A stretch of DNA of 64,000 nt from Noviherbaspirillum suwonense. Its GTDB lineage: Bacteria > Pseudomonadota > Gammaproteobacteria > Burkholderiales > Burkholderiaceae_D. Shown piece after piece: positions 1 through 8,114 of the stretch (its first letter is position 1; each line of letters opens with the position of its first letter). The position numbers were made by a program, and so were the translations under genes. The notes beneath the pieces are model-generated. The model saw nothing but the letters and a program-made list of their open reading frames with translations. It ran no database searches and was not told the DNA's origin. The stretch is taken from contig NZ_FXUL01000009.1 of assembly GCF_900182955.1 (NCBI RefSeq), forward strand, positions 124,001 to 188,000. Direction: 5' to 3'.

Positions 1-1
1 C

Positions 2-763
2 CGGGCAGGCGGCGAGCCCATTATCCAGATCGACGGCCTCTCGAAATGGTATGGCCAGTTCCAGGTCCTGCATGACATCGACCTCGCGGTGCAGCAGGGC
101 GAGCGCATCGTCATCTGCGGGCCGTCCGGGTCCGGCAAATCGACGCTGATCCGCTGCATCAACCGGCTGGAGACCGTGCAGAAGGGACGCATCGTCGTCG
201 ATGGCATCGACCTGACGGCCGGCGGGCGCAACACCCAAGAAGTGCGGCGCGAGGTCGGCATGGTGTTCCAGCAGTTCAACCTGTTTCCGCACATGACGGT
301 GCTGGAAAACTGCACGCTGGCGCCGATGCGCTCGCGCGGCATGAGCCGGGAAGAGGCCGAGGAGACGGCGATCAGGTACCTGACCCGGGTGCGCATCCCC
401 GACCAGGCCAGCAAGTACCCGAGCCAGCTTTCCGGCGGCCAGCAGCAGCGGGTCGCGATCGCGCGGGCGCTGTGCATGTCGCCGCGCATCATGCTGTTCG
501 ACGAGCCGACCTCCGCGCTCGACCCTGAAATGGTGAAGGAAGTGCTCGACACCATGGTCGGCCTGGCCGAGGACGGCATGACCATGCTGTGCGTGACGCA
601 CGAGATGGGCTTCGCCCGCAGCGTCGCCGACCGCGTCATTTTCATGGCCGACGGCCGCATCGTCGAACAGGCGCCGCCCGAGCAGTTCTTCAGCAACCCG
701 CAGCAGGAAAAGACCCGCAATTTCCTCGGCCAGATATTGACCTCGCACCATGCGCGGGCATGA
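2..763 (+). CDS. ABC transporter ATP-binding protein, polar amino acid type (5' end outside window)
   Basis: This is the ATPase subunit of an importer of the polar amino acid (GlnQ/HisP) family; it powers uptake through an inner-membrane permease not in this window. The reading frame is open from base 2, so the true start lies upstream. A GTG at 89 is internal, because the first beta-strand residues typical of the family ([12 protein letters not shown]) precede it. Visible motifs are Walker [11 protein letters not shown]-loop [10 protein letters not shown], signature LSGGQQQRV, Walker [13 protein letters not shown] and the switch histidine in CVTHEMGF. The stop overlaps the start of the next gene by 14 bases, so it probably belongs to the sugar-acid operon that follows. 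The substrate cannot be read from an ATPase; a sugar acid is inferred from context only. Confidence 0.93.
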   Translation, partial: RAGGEPIIQIDGLSKWYGQFQVLHDIDLAVQQGERIVICGPSGSGKSTLIRCINRLETVQKGRIVVDGIDLTAGGRNTQEVRREVGMVFQQFNLFPHMTVLENCTLAPMRSRGMSREEAEETAIRYLTRVRIPDQASKYPSQLSGGQQQRVAIARALCMSPRIMLFDEPTSALDPEMVKEVLDTMVGLAEDGMTMLCVTHEMGFARSVADRVIFMADGRIVEQAPPEQFFSNPQQEKTRNFLGQILTSHHARA

Positions 764-1568
764 CGTGATGACTTCCACCAATACCATCCTTGTTTCCCTG
801 TCCTCCTTCGGCGCGGCCGAAGTGCGCCGCCACGGCCAGCGCTTCTTCGCCGGGCTTGCCCATGATGCCGGCGCCGATGGCGTCGAGGTGCGCGGCGAAC
901 TGCTGACCGACCCGCAGTCCGAGCTGCCGGCGATCGCCGACGAAGCCGGCAAGCGCTCGCTCTCGCTGGTCTACTCCAGCCCGGACGGCTTGTGGACTGC
1001 CGCAGGCGCGCTCGATGCGGATGCGCTGGACCGCGCCTTGCAGGCAACGGCGCTGCTCGGAACCACCGTGCTGAAGATGTCGGTCGGCGGCTACGGCCGC
1101 GCTTCGTCCCCGACGATCGCGTCGCTGGAGGACAGGCTCGCGGGCCGGGGCATCGCGCTGCTGATCGAGAACGACCAGACCGCCAGCGCGGGCACGCTCG
1201 CCGCGCTGCAGGCATTTTTCGCCGAGGCCGGCGAGCGCGGCCTGGCGCCGGGCATGACCTTCGACATGGGAAACTGGCACTGGGTCGGCGAATGCCCGCT
1301 GCAGGCGGCCCAGGCCTGCGCGCCGCGCGTCGCCTACGTGCATTGCAAGGGTGTGCAGCGGCAGCCGCAGCGCTGGGTCGCCGTGCCGCTGTCCGAGTCG
1401 GCGGCGCCCTGGCGCGCGGTGCTGCGGGCCTTGCCGCCCACGGTGCCGTGGGCGATCGAGTACCCGCTTGCCGGCGACGACCTCGAAGCGGTGACCCGCG
1501 CCGAAATCGCCGCGCTGCGTGCGCTGGCCGCCGGCCAGGCCGCGACCCGGGAGCCTGCGCAGCGATGA
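750..1568 (+). CDS. kguE: sugar phosphate isomerase/epimerase-like TIM barrel (KguE-like)
   Basis: A 272-residue protein of the xylose-isomerase-like TIM-barrel family. Its job in 2-ketogluconate utilisation is not firmly established even in Pseudomonas. The N-terminal strand ([18 protein letters not shown]), the LLIENDQT strand and the TFDMGNWHW segment supply the acidic and metal-binding positions typical of the fold. The ATG at 750 overlaps the upstream ATPase; an in-frame ATG at 768 (residue 7) is an alternative start. The stop shares an ATGA with the kinase gene downstream, which implies translational coupling. The order TIM barrel - PfkB kinase - D-2-hydroxyacid dehydrogenase matches kguE-kguK-kguD of pseudomonads, and this is the main support for the name. 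Another sugar acid pathway using the same three enzyme types is possible. Confidence 0.72.
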   Translation: MRGHDVMTSTNTILVSLSSFGAAEVRRHGQRFFAGLAHDAGADGVEVRGELLTDPQSELPAIADEAGKRSLSLVYSSPDGLWTAAGALDADALDRALQATALLGTTVLKMSVGGYGRASSPTIASLEDRLAGRGIALLIENDQTASAGTLAALQAFFAEAGERGLAPGMTFDMGNWHWVGECPLQAAQACAPRVAYVHCKGVQRQPQRWVAVPLSESAAPWRAVLRALPPTVPWAIEYPLAGDDLEAVTRAEIAALRALAAGQAATREPAQR

Positions 1569-2530
1569 CGACCATCGACCATGCGCTCGATGTGGTGACC
1601 TTCGGCGAGGCGATGATGCTGCTGGTGGCGCAGCAGCCCGGCCCGCTGGAGCAGGTGCAGGCCTTCAGCAAGCGCACCGCCGGCGCCGAGACCAATGTGG
1701 CGATCGGCCTGTCGCGGCTGGGGCTGCGCGTGGGCTGGGCCAGCCGGCTCGGCGACGACTCGATGGGACGCTACCTGTTGTCCGAGATGCGGCGCGAAGG
1801 CATCGACTGTTCGCACGTGGCCGTCGACGCCGCGCAGCGCACCGGCTTCCAGTTCAAGGGCCGCGTCACCGACGGCAGCGACCCGCCGGTGGAATACCAC
1901 CGCAAGGGCTCGGCCGCCAGCGCCATGGGCGTCGGCGACATCGACGCCGGCTGGATGCTGTCGGCGCGCCACCTGCATGCGACCGGCGTGTTCGCCGCGG
2001 TGTCGGACACGACACGGGAAGCCGCCTGCCGCCAGGTCGCGCTGATGCGCGAGGCCGGCCGGACGATTTCCTTCGACACCAACCTGCGGCCCAGCCTGTG
2101 GCAGTCGGAAGAACGGATGCGGTACTGGGTCAACCACCTCGCGGTGCAGGCCGACTGGGTGCTGCCCGGCCTTGAGGAAGGCAGGCTGCTGACCGGTGAA
2201 GACGCGCCCGAACGCATTGCCCGCTTTTACCTGGAACGCGGCGCGCGGCTGGTGATCGTAAAGCTGGGCGCGGACGGCGCATATTTCGAGGGCAGCCACG
2301 GCGGGGCCGACGTGCGCGGCAGCGTGCCCGCCTTTCCGGTGGCGCAGGTGGTCGACACCGTCGGCGCCGGCGATGGCTTCGCGGTGGGCGTGATCAGCGC
2401 GCTGCTCGAAGGGCGCAGCGTGCCGGACGCGGCCCGGCGCGGCGCCTGGATAGGCGCGCGCGCGGTCCAGGTGCCGGGCGACACCGAGGGCCTGCCGACC
2501 CGGGCCGAACTCGACGCAGCCGGACTTTAA
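1565..2530 (+). CDS. kguK: PfkB-family sugar kinase, probable 2-ketogluconate kinase
   Basis: A 321-residue ribokinase/PfkB-family kinase that would phosphorylate a keto-sugar acid (2-ketogluconate, or 2-keto-3-deoxygluconate) at the 6-OH using ATP. The N-terminus has the substrate-binding start FGEAMMLLV and the GGAET-like stretch AGAETNVAIGLSRLG. The C-terminal PfkB signature DTVGAGDGFAVG lies near residues 263-274 and holds the catalytic aspartate of GAGD. The start is the ATG in the ATGA overlap with the preceding gene. An upstream extension is open in frame but reads as an out-of-frame shadow of kguE. Length fits KguK/KdgK. The choice of 2-ketogluconate over KDG rests on the neighbouring reductase and TIM-barrel genes. 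Confidence 0.8.
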   Translation: MTTIDHALDVVTFGEAMMLLVAQQPGPLEQVQAFSKRTAGAETNVAIGLSRLGLRVGWASRLGDDSMGRYLLSEMRREGIDCSHVAVDAAQRTGFQFKGRVTDGSDPPVEYHRKGSAASAMGVGDIDAGWMLSARHLHATGVFAAVSDTTREAACRQVALMREAGRTISFDTNLRPSLWQSEERMRYWVNHLAVQADWVLPGLEEGRLLTGEDAPERIARFYLERGARLVIVKLGADGAYFEGSHGGADVRGSVPAFPVAQVVDTVGAGDGFAVGVISALLEGRSVPDAARRGAWIGARAVQVPGDTEGLPTRAELDAAGL

Positions 2531-2539
2531 GGAGAACAC

Positions 2540-3526
2540 ATGCCAACGCAACGCAAGCAGGTCCTGGTGTTTCGCGAACTGCCGCCCGCCCAGCTCGACC
2601 GCATCGCCAGGGCGCATGACGTCACCGTGGCCGATCCCAGGCAGCCCGGCCAGCGCGCCGCGTTCGACGCGGCGCTGCCCACCGCGCAGGGCATGATAGG
2701 GGCGAGCTTTCCGATCGACGAGGCGGTGCTGGCGCGCGCGCCGCAGCTGTCGGTGGTTTCCAGCATCTCGGTCGGCGTGGACAATTACGCGCTGGCGGAG
2801 ATGCATCGCCGCGGCATCCTGCTGTGCCACACGCCGGGCGTGCTGACGGAGACGACCGCCGACACCATCTTCGCGCTCGTGATGGCGACCAGCAGGCGGC
2901 TGGTGGAGCTGGCCAACCTGGTGCGGGACGGCGGCTGGACCAGGAACATCGGCGAGGACCTGTTCGGCTCGGACGTGCATGGCAAGACCATCGGCATCGT
3001 CGGCTTCGGGCGCATCGGCCAGGCCGTGGCCCGCCGCGCCGCGCTGGGCTTCGGCATGCCTGTCCTCTACCATGCGCGCCGGCCGGCAGAGGCGCCGGAG
3101 CTGGACGGCCATGCGCGGCAGGCCTCGCTGGAACAGCTGCTGGCGGAATCCGACATCGTGGTGGTCACGCTGCCGCTGTCCGACGCCACCCGCGGCTTGA
3201 TGGGCGCGCGCGAATTCGGCCTGATGAAGCCGGGCGCGATCTTCATCAACGGCGCCCGCGGCGCAATCGTCCAGGAAGCTGCGCTGCTGGACGCGCTGGA
3301 CCGCGGCACGCTGAAGGCGGCCGGCCTCGACGTGTTCGCGACCGAGCCGCTGCCCTTCGACTCGCCGCTGCGTACGCATCCGCGGGTCACCGCGCTGCCG
3401 CATATAGGCTCGGCCACGCACGAGACGCGGCAGGCGATGGCGGCGCTGGCCACCACGAGCCTGCTGCAGGCGCTGGCAGGCGAACGGCCCGCAGCCGTGT
3501 ACGACACCGGCAGCGCTTCGGCCTGA
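2540..3526 (+). CDS. kguD: D-2-hydroxyacid dehydrogenase, probable 2-ketogluconate(-6-P) reductase
   Basis: A 328-residue NAD(P)H-dependent reductase of the D-isomer 2-hydroxyacid dehydrogenase family, in the GhrB/TkrA/KguD branch. It would reduce 2-keto-6-phosphogluconate to 6-phosphogluconate, feeding the Entner-Doudoroff or pentose phosphate route. The Rossmann motif GFGRIG is at residues 155-160 and the catalytic triad is R240, E269 and H288. The branch-typical segment SVGVDNYALAEM is at 77-88. The start ATG follows a clear AAGGAGA ribosome site, 10 bases after the kinase stop. It closes the operon. Glyoxylate/hydroxypyruvate reductase activity is common in this branch and could be a side activity. 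Confidence 0.82.
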   Translation: MPTQRKQVLVFRELPPAQLDRIARAHDVTVADPRQPGQRAAFDAALPTAQGMIGASFPIDEAVLARAPQLSVVSSISVGVDNYALAEMHRRGILLCHTPGVLTETTADTIFALVMATSRRLVELANLVRDGGWTRNIGEDLFGSDVHGKTIGIVGFGRIGQAVARRAALGFGMPVLYHARRPAEAPELDGHARQASLEQLLAESDIVVVTLPLSDATRGLMGAREFGLMKPGAIFINGARGAIVQEAALLDALDRGTLKAAGLDVFATEPLPFDSPLRTHPRVTALPHIGSATHETRQAMAALATTSLLQALAGERPAAVYDTGSASA

Positions 3527-3641
3527 CCCCCGTGTCCGCGCCGCCGGCCATCCACCGGGGCCGGCGCTGCCTTCCGGTCATTCCGGCATAGCGCAGCGCA
3601 CCGCTCCCGTCGCACCAGCCGCATCGACGTGAATTGCCTTT

Positions 3642-3656
3642 GTTCGCTTTGCGAAC
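3642..3656. promoter_or_regulatory. IclR-type operator 1, GTTCG-N5-CGAAC
   Basis: A palindrome with arms GTTCG (3642-3646) and CGAAC (3652-3656). The core also reads as GTTCGC-TTT-GCGAAC. Its centre (3649) is 24 bases before the -35 hexamer at 3673. The same spaced palindrome at the same distance occurs before tphA2 (5286-5314), so both are probably sites for the IclR regulator encoded at 9137-9913. Confidence 0.7.
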
Positions 3657-3672
3657 TTCCGATTTCGTTTGG

Positions 3673-3701
3673 TTGACGCAGTTCTCCCGCCTCACTAAGG
3701 T
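3673..3701 (+). promoter_or_regulatory. sigma70-type promoter of the AAHS transporter gene
   Basis: The -35 hexamer TTGACG (3673-3678), a 17-base spacer and a -10-like TAAGGT (3696-3701) precede the transporter start at 3797. Placement just downstream of the IclR palindrome suits an activator binding above the -35. The -10 match is modest, so the exact start point is uncertain. Confidence 0.5.
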
Positions 3702-3796
3702 CTCCTACCTTGATTCAACCCGATTCAGGCCGAACGCCCGCTCACTGACAAGAGGCTACACGAGAGGCGGCGGCTTCGAGGATAAGGAGACTGCCT

Positions 3797-5176
3797 GTGA
3801 ATAAAGACCCGCTACGCGTGTCCGATGTGATCGAGTCGCGCAAGGTAAGCGCGTTCCAGTATATGGTCGTCGCGCTGTGCGGCCTGGTGCTCTTCATCGA
3901 CGGCTTCGACACGCAAGCCATCAGCTACATCATCCCGCTGCTTGCCAGGGACTGGCATATCGCGCCCAAGCTGCTGGGTCCGATCTTTTCGTCGACGCTG
4001 GTCGGACTGATGGTCGGCTATCTGTTCGTGTCGCCGCTGTCCGACAAATACGGCCACAAGCGGGTGATGATCGTCGCGACCTTCCTGTTCGGCGTATTCA
4101 CGATCGCCACGGTGCTGGCCACCAACATCACCGAGCTGATGATCCTGCGCTTCATCACCGGCGTGGGCCTGGGCGCGGCCGCGCCGAGCGCGGTGGGCCT
4201 GACCGGCGAATACAGTCCGCCGCGGCTGCGCGCGACCTTCGTGCTGGCGATCTACTGCGGCTTCTCGCTGGGCTTCGTGGTGGCCGGCTTCGTCGCCGGC
4301 GAACTGCTGCCGCGCTACGGCTGGACCTCGCTGCTGTGGGTCGGCGGCATCGCGCCCATCCTGCTCAGCGTCGCGCTGCTGGCGATGCTTCCCGAGTCCA
4401 TCGCCTACCTGGCGCGCAGCAAGCATCGCAAGGACGAACTGGTCGCCATCGTCCGCCGGCTCGCGCCCTCGCTGCAGGTCGACCGCGGCACGGTGTTTGC
4501 GGAAGCGCGCGGCGACGCGAAGCGGGCCGCCATCTCCGAACTCTTCAGGCATGGCCGCACCGGCGGCACGCTGCTGCTGTGGCTGGTGTTCTTCATCAAC
4601 CTGGCCGTGTTCTACTTCATGCAGAGCTGGCTGCCGACCATCCTGACCGGGCTCAAGTATCCGATGGAGACCGTGGTCTGGCTGACCGCGCTGCCGACCA
4701 CCGGCGGCATCGTGGCGGCCTTCGTCGTCGGCCCGGCGATGGACCGCATCGGCCCCTACCTGTCCATCGGCATCCTCTACGTGTTCGGCGGCCTGTGCAT
4801 GGCCTTCACCGCCGCGATGTTCACGGCCTCGCTGCCGGTGCTGATGGTCGCGGTCTTCCTGGCCGGGTTCTGCGTCAGCGGCGGCCAGAAAAGCATCATC
4901 GCGCTGGCCGCCGTCTTCTATCCGACCGAGATACGCTCGACCGGCGTCGGCTGGGCGCTGGGCATAGGCCGGCTGGGCGGCATCGCCGGCCCGTCGGTCG
5001 TCGGGCTGCTGATCAGCGCGCACTGGACGCCGACCGACATCTTCTACGGCGGCGGCGCGATGATCCTGTTCGGCGGCTGCTGCATTTTCCTGATGGGACG
5101 GCTGTACCGTCGCGGCGGCAAGCCCGACGTCGCGCGCGCCACGATGCCCGCCGTGGCCGGACCGCAGCTCAAGTAA
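3797..5176 (+). CDS. MFS transporter, aromatic acid:H+ symporter (AAHS) family; likely terephthalate uptake
   Basis: A 459-residue inner-membrane transporter with about 12 hydrophobic segments. Family marks are FIDGFDTQAIS in helix 1, the loop 2-3 motif SPLSDKYGHKRVM, RFITGVGLGAAAPSA in helix 4 and PESIAYLARS before the central loop. AAHS members (PcaK, BenK, MhpT) import aromatic acids with protons. The start is a GTG at 3797, set by AAGGAG at 3784-3789. It lies directly before tphA2 and shares with it a promoter architecture and a matched IclR operator. It therefore probably imports terephthalate in place of the TphC/tripartite system known from Comamonas. The substrate is inferred from context only. 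Confidence 0.88.
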   Translation: MNKDPLRVSDVIESRKVSAFQYMVVALCGLVLFIDGFDTQAISYIIPLLARDWHIAPKLLGPIFSSTLVGLMVGYLFVSPLSDKYGHKRVMIVATFLFGVFTIATVLATNITELMILRFITGVGLGAAAPSAVGLTGEYSPPRLRATFVLAIYCGFSLGFVVAGFVAGELLPRYGWTSLLWVGGIAPILLSVALLAMLPESIAYLARSKHRKDELVAIVRRLAPSLQVDRGTVFAEARGDAKRAAISELFRHGRTGGTLLLWLVFFINLAVFYFMQSWLPTILTGLKYPMETVVWLTALPTTGGIVAAFVVGPAMDRIGPYLSIGILYVFGGLCMAFTAAMFTASLPVLMVAVFLAGFCVSGGQKSIIALAAVFYPTEIRSTGVGWALGIGRLGGIAGPSVVGLLISAHWTPTDIFYGGGAMILFGGCCIFLMGRLYRRGGKPDVARATMPAVAGPQLK

Positions 5177-5285
5177 TCGAACCGATAGAAGCATCCCGCG
5201 CAGGTCCGGGGCGCCAGCGATGAATGCCGCCGCATCCATGCCCGGCGCGATGCCGCCGCGCGCGCGGGGCATGCAAGGCGGACAT

Positions 5286-5314
5286 CGGATTTGTTCGCGT
5301 TCCGAACAAATCCG
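5286..5314. promoter_or_regulatory. IclR-type operator 2 upstream of tphA2
   Basis: A perfect inverted repeat with 12-base arms, CGGATTTGTTCG (5286-5297) and CGAACAAATCCG (5303-5314), separated by five bases. It contains the same GTTCG-N5-CGAAC core as the site at 3642-3656, and its centre (5300) is again 24 bases before a -35 hexamer. It is the stronger of the two sites. Confidence 0.8.
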
Positions 5315-5323
5315 GCACTTTCG

Positions 5324-5353
5324 TTGACCCGCTTCCGCCGCGACTCCTAGACT
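5324..5353 (+). promoter_or_regulatory. promoter of the tphA2A3BA1 operon
   Basis: TTGACC (5324-5329) and TAGACT (5348-5353), separated by 18 bases, lie 38 bases before the tphA2 ATG. The leader carries AAGGAG at 5379-5384. The palindrome above it gives the architecture expected of an inducer-dependent IclR-activated promoter. Confidence 0.6.
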
Positions 5354-5390
5354 TCCCCCGCATCAGCTTGCCTACCAAGGAGCCATATCA

Positions 5391-6647
5391 ATGAGCAGCA
5401 GCATATTGCACGACATGCGGGCGCAGCCCTTGCCCGACTGGTCCGAGGACACGACCCGGGTGCCGTACTGGGTCTACCAGGACGACACGGTGCGCCGCGC
5501 CGAACAGCAGAAAGTCTTTGCCGGACCGACCTGGAACTACCTGTGCCTGGAAGCCGAGATCCCGGCGCAAGGCGACTTCCGCACCACCTTCGTCGGCGAA
5601 ATGCCGGTGATCGTGGTCCGCGGCCCCGACGAGGAAATCTATGCGTTCGAGAACCGCTGCGCGCATCGCGGCGCGCTGATCGCGCTGGAAGACGGCGGCA
5701 ACGCGGAGGACTTCACCTGCGTCTATCACGCATGGCGCTACGACCTCGAAGGCAACCTCAAGGGCGTGGCCTTCCAGAACGGCGTGAATGGCAAGGGCGG
5801 CATGCCGGCATCGTTCTGCATGGAGGAGCACGGCCCGCGCAAGCTGCGCATCGCAACCCTGAGCGGCCTGGTGTTCGGCAGCCTCGACGACGACGTGCCC
5901 TCGATCGAGGACTATCTCGGCGAGGAGATCGTCAGCCGCATCGAGCGGGTGCTGTGCAAGCCGGTCAAGGTGATCGGGCGCTTCCGCCAGCAGCTGCCCA
6001 ACAACTGGAAGCTCTACGTGGAGAACGTCAAGGACACCTACCATGCGAGCCTGCTGCACGTGTTCTTCACGACCTTCCGCCTGAACCGGCTGTCGCAGAA
6101 GGGCGGCGTGATCGTCAGCGAGAGCGGCGCGCACCATGTCAGCTATTCCGCGATCGACCCGGCTGAAGCCAGGAGCGCCGACTACAGCGCCGAGAAGTTG
6201 CGCGCCGACAAGGACGGCTACACGCTGGCCGACCCCAGCATGCTCGACGGCGTCGACGAGTTCGGCGACGGCGTCACGCTGCAGATCCTGTCGGTGTTCC
6301 CCGGCTTCGTGCTGCAGCAGATACAGAACTCGCTGGCCGTGCGCCAGGTGCTGCCCAAGGGTCAGGAAAGCACCGAGCTGAACTGGACCTACCTCGGCTT
6401 CCAGGACGATACGCCCGAACTCGAGACCATGCGGCTGAAGCAGGCCAACCTGGTCGGCCCGGCCGGCTTCGTGTCGATGGAAGACGGCGCGGTCGGCGGC
6501 TTCGTGCAGCGCGGCGTGGCCTGCGCGCCCGACGAGCGCGGCATCATCCGGATGGGCGGCGAGGGCATCGAGAGCTCGACCTACCGGGCCACCGAAACCT
6601 CGGTGCGCGGCTTCTGGCATGCGTACCGTTCCTACATGGGGATCTGA
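5391..6647 (+). CDS. tphA2: terephthalate 1,2-dioxygenase, large oxygenase subunit
   Basis: A 418-residue Rieske non-heme iron oxygenase alpha subunit. With TphA3 and TphA1 it would dihydroxylate terephthalate to 1,2-dihydroxy-3,5-cyclohexadiene-1,4-dicarboxylate. Rieske ligands are C90, H92, C110 and H113; the mononuclear iron site is D215-x2-H218-x4-H223, in a segment ([20 protein letters not shown]) very like remembered Comamonas TphA2. Further resemblance is in [15 protein letters not shown] and the C-terminal [11 protein letters not shown]. The gene order A2-A3-B-A1 plus an IclR gene is that of the Comamonas tph operon, which makes the substrate call much firmer than family membership alone. 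AAGGAG supports the ATG. Three bases separate it from tphA3. A related diacid substrate cannot be excluded. Confidence 0.9.
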   Translation: MSSSILHDMRAQPLPDWSEDTTRVPYWVYQDDTVRRAEQQKVFAGPTWNYLCLEAEIPAQGDFRTTFVGEMPVIVVRGPDEEIYAFENRCAHRGALIALEDGGNAEDFTCVYHAWRYDLEGNLKGVAFQNGVNGKGGMPASFCMEEHGPRKLRIATLSGLVFGSLDDDVPSIEDYLGEEIVSRIERVLCKPVKVIGRFRQQLPNNWKLYVENVKDTYHASLLHVFFTTFRLNRLSQKGGVIVSESGAHHVSYSAIDPAEARSADYSAEKLRADKDGYTLADPSMLDGVDEFGDGVTLQILSVFPGFVLQQIQNSLAVRQVLPKGQESTELNWTYLGFQDDTPELETMRLKQANLVGPAGFVSMEDGAVGGFVQRGVACAPDERGIIRMGGEGIESSTYRATETSVRGFWHAYRSYMGI

Positions 6648-6649
6648 TC

Positions 6650-7126
6650 ATGGCCGTCGACATCAATTACGAGAACCTGAATGCGCTCAATGCCGGCTAT
6701 GCCGGCTGCATCGACGACGACAGGCTGGAGCAGTGGCCGTCCTTCTTTACCGAGCAATGCCTGTACAAGATCACCACGGCCGACAACTACCGCGGCGGCA
6801 TGGCGGCCGGCCTGGTCTACGCGGACAGCCGGCGCATGCTTGCCGACCGCGTCACCGCGCTGCGGGAAGCGAATGTCTTCGAGCGCCAGCGCTACCGGCA
6901 CCTGATCGGCATGCCGCAGATTACCGGCCGCGACGAGCGGGGCCTGTCGGCCGAAACGCCGTTCATCGTCGCCCGCATCATGCGCGGCGGACGCACCGAC
7001 CTGTTCGCCAGCGGCAAGTACGTCGACCGCGTGACCGTGGATGCCGACGGCGCGCTGAAGCTGGCCGAGCGCATCGTGGTGTGCGACAGCGACAGCTTCG
7101 ACACGCTGGTGGCAATTCCCTTTTAA
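6650..7126 (+). CDS. tphA3: terephthalate 1,2-dioxygenase, small subunit
   Basis: A 158-residue ring-hydroxylating dioxygenase beta subunit of the NTF2-like cone fold. It has no cofactor motif; it forms the structural half of the oxygenase with TphA2. Typical features are the acidic start (YENLNALNAGYAGCID), WPSFFTEQCLYKITT and a C-terminal RIVVCDSDSFDTLVAIPF, where the beta-sheet closes. Length matches TphA3 (about 154 residues). It begins three bases after tphA2 stops and ends ten bases before tphB, so co-translation with the large subunit is expected. Confidence 0.88.
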   Translation: MAVDINYENLNALNAGYAGCIDDDRLEQWPSFFTEQCLYKITTADNYRGGMAAGLVYADSRRMLADRVTALREANVFERQRYRHLIGMPQITGRDERGLSAETPFIVARIMRGGRTDLFASGKYVDRVTVDADGALKLAERIVVCDSDSFDTLVAIPF

Positions 7127-7136
7127 CGGAGCGGCC

Positions 7137-8114
7137 ATGCAAAGCAGAATCGCCATCGCCATCGGCGACCCCAACGGCATCGGTCCGGAAATCGCCGTCA
7201 AGGCAGCGGCCCTCGCGGCCGGCGGCAGCCTGCAGGCGGTGCTGGTCGGCGACGAACACGTGATCCGGCATTACGCGCAGCGGCATGCGGCGGGCATCGC
7301 GCTGCAGCCCTTCGATCCGGCGCGACCGGCCGCGCTCAGCTATGCGGCGGTCGACGCGCTGGCGCCGCAGGATTTCGCGCCGGGCACGGTGTCGGCGGCC
7401 GCCGGCCGCGCCACCGTCGCCTATGCGGCGGAAGCGGTGCGCCTGGCCATGGCGGGCGCGGTGCATGCTGTGGTCGGCTGCCCGCATTCCGAAACCGCGA
7501 TCAACAGCGCCGGCATTCCGTTCTCGGGCTACCCGCAGCTGGTGGCCGAACTGACCGGCACGCCGCCCGGGAAGGTGTTCCTGATGCTGGTCGCCGCCGG
7601 GCTGCGCATCGTCCATGCGACGCTGCATGAAAGCGTGCGCACCGCGCTGGCGCGGATCGATGCGGACCTGGTGGTCGAAGCCGGGCTGGCCGCGGCGCAG
7701 GCGGGCCGGGCGCTGGGGCTGGGCGAGGTCACGCTGGGCGTGTTCGGCATCAACCCGCATGCCGGCGAGGACGGCCTGTTCGGCGACGAGGACGAGCGCA
7801 TCGGCAAGCCGGCGGTGCGGCGCCTGCGCGAGATGGGCATCGCGGCCGACGGCCCGCTCGGCGCCGACCTGCTTTTGGGCCAGCGTCGCCATGACATCTA
7901 TCTTGCGATGTTCCACGACCAGGGGCACATCCCGATCAAGCTGCTGTCGCCGCTGCGCGCAAGCGCGCTGACGGTGGGCACGCCGGTGCTGTTCTCCAGC
8001 GTCGGCCATGGCAGCGCGTTCGATATCGCCGGGCAGGGCGTGGCCGACCCGGTGTCCGTTACTGAAACGCTGGCGCTGCTGCAGCGCGCGGCCCTAACCC
8101 GGAACCCAGCATGA
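7137..8114 (+). CDS. tphB: 1,2-dihydroxy-3,5-cyclohexadiene-1,4-dicarboxylate dehydrogenase (PdxA family)
   Basis: A 325-residue PdxA-family NAD-dependent dehydrogenase. In the tph pathway it oxidises and decarboxylates the cis-dihydrodiol of terephthalate to protocatechuate. The family start GDPNGIGPEI is at residues 10-19. The three metal-ligand histidines by comparison with PdxA are H164, H208 (GINPHAG) and H260 (FHDQGH). It lies between tphA3 and tphA1 exactly as in Comamonas. Standing alone it could have been read as a 4-hydroxythreonine-4-phosphate dehydrogenase; the operon context argues against that. ACGGAG precedes the ATG. The stop overlaps the tphA1 start in ATGA. Confidence 0.88.
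   Translation: MQSRIAIAIGDPNGIGPEIAVKAAALAAGGSLQAVLVGDEHVIRHYAQRHAAGIALQPFDPARPAALSYAAVDALAPQDFAPGTVSAAAGRATVAYAAEAVRLAMAGAVHAVVGCPHSETAINSAGIPFSGYPQLVAELTGTPPGKVFLMLVAAGLRIVHATLHESVRTALARIDADLVVEAGLAAAQAGRALGLGEVTLGVFGINPHAGEDGLFGDEDERIGKPAVRRLREMGIAADGPLGADLLLGQRRHDIYLAMFHDQGHIPIKLLSPLRASALTVGTPVLFSSVGHGSAFDIAGQGVADPVSVTETLALLQRAALTRNPA

Noticed and set aside
5234-5275. CATGCCC...GGGGCATG hairpin after the AAHS gene as a terminator
   Set aside because: No T-run follows and the loop is long; it may slow transcription but I cannot support a terminator.
7137-8114. Annotation as pyridoxal phosphate biosynthesis enzyme PdxA
   Set aside because: Family membership is right, but the position between tphA3 and tphA1 makes the TphB dehydrogenase role far more likely.
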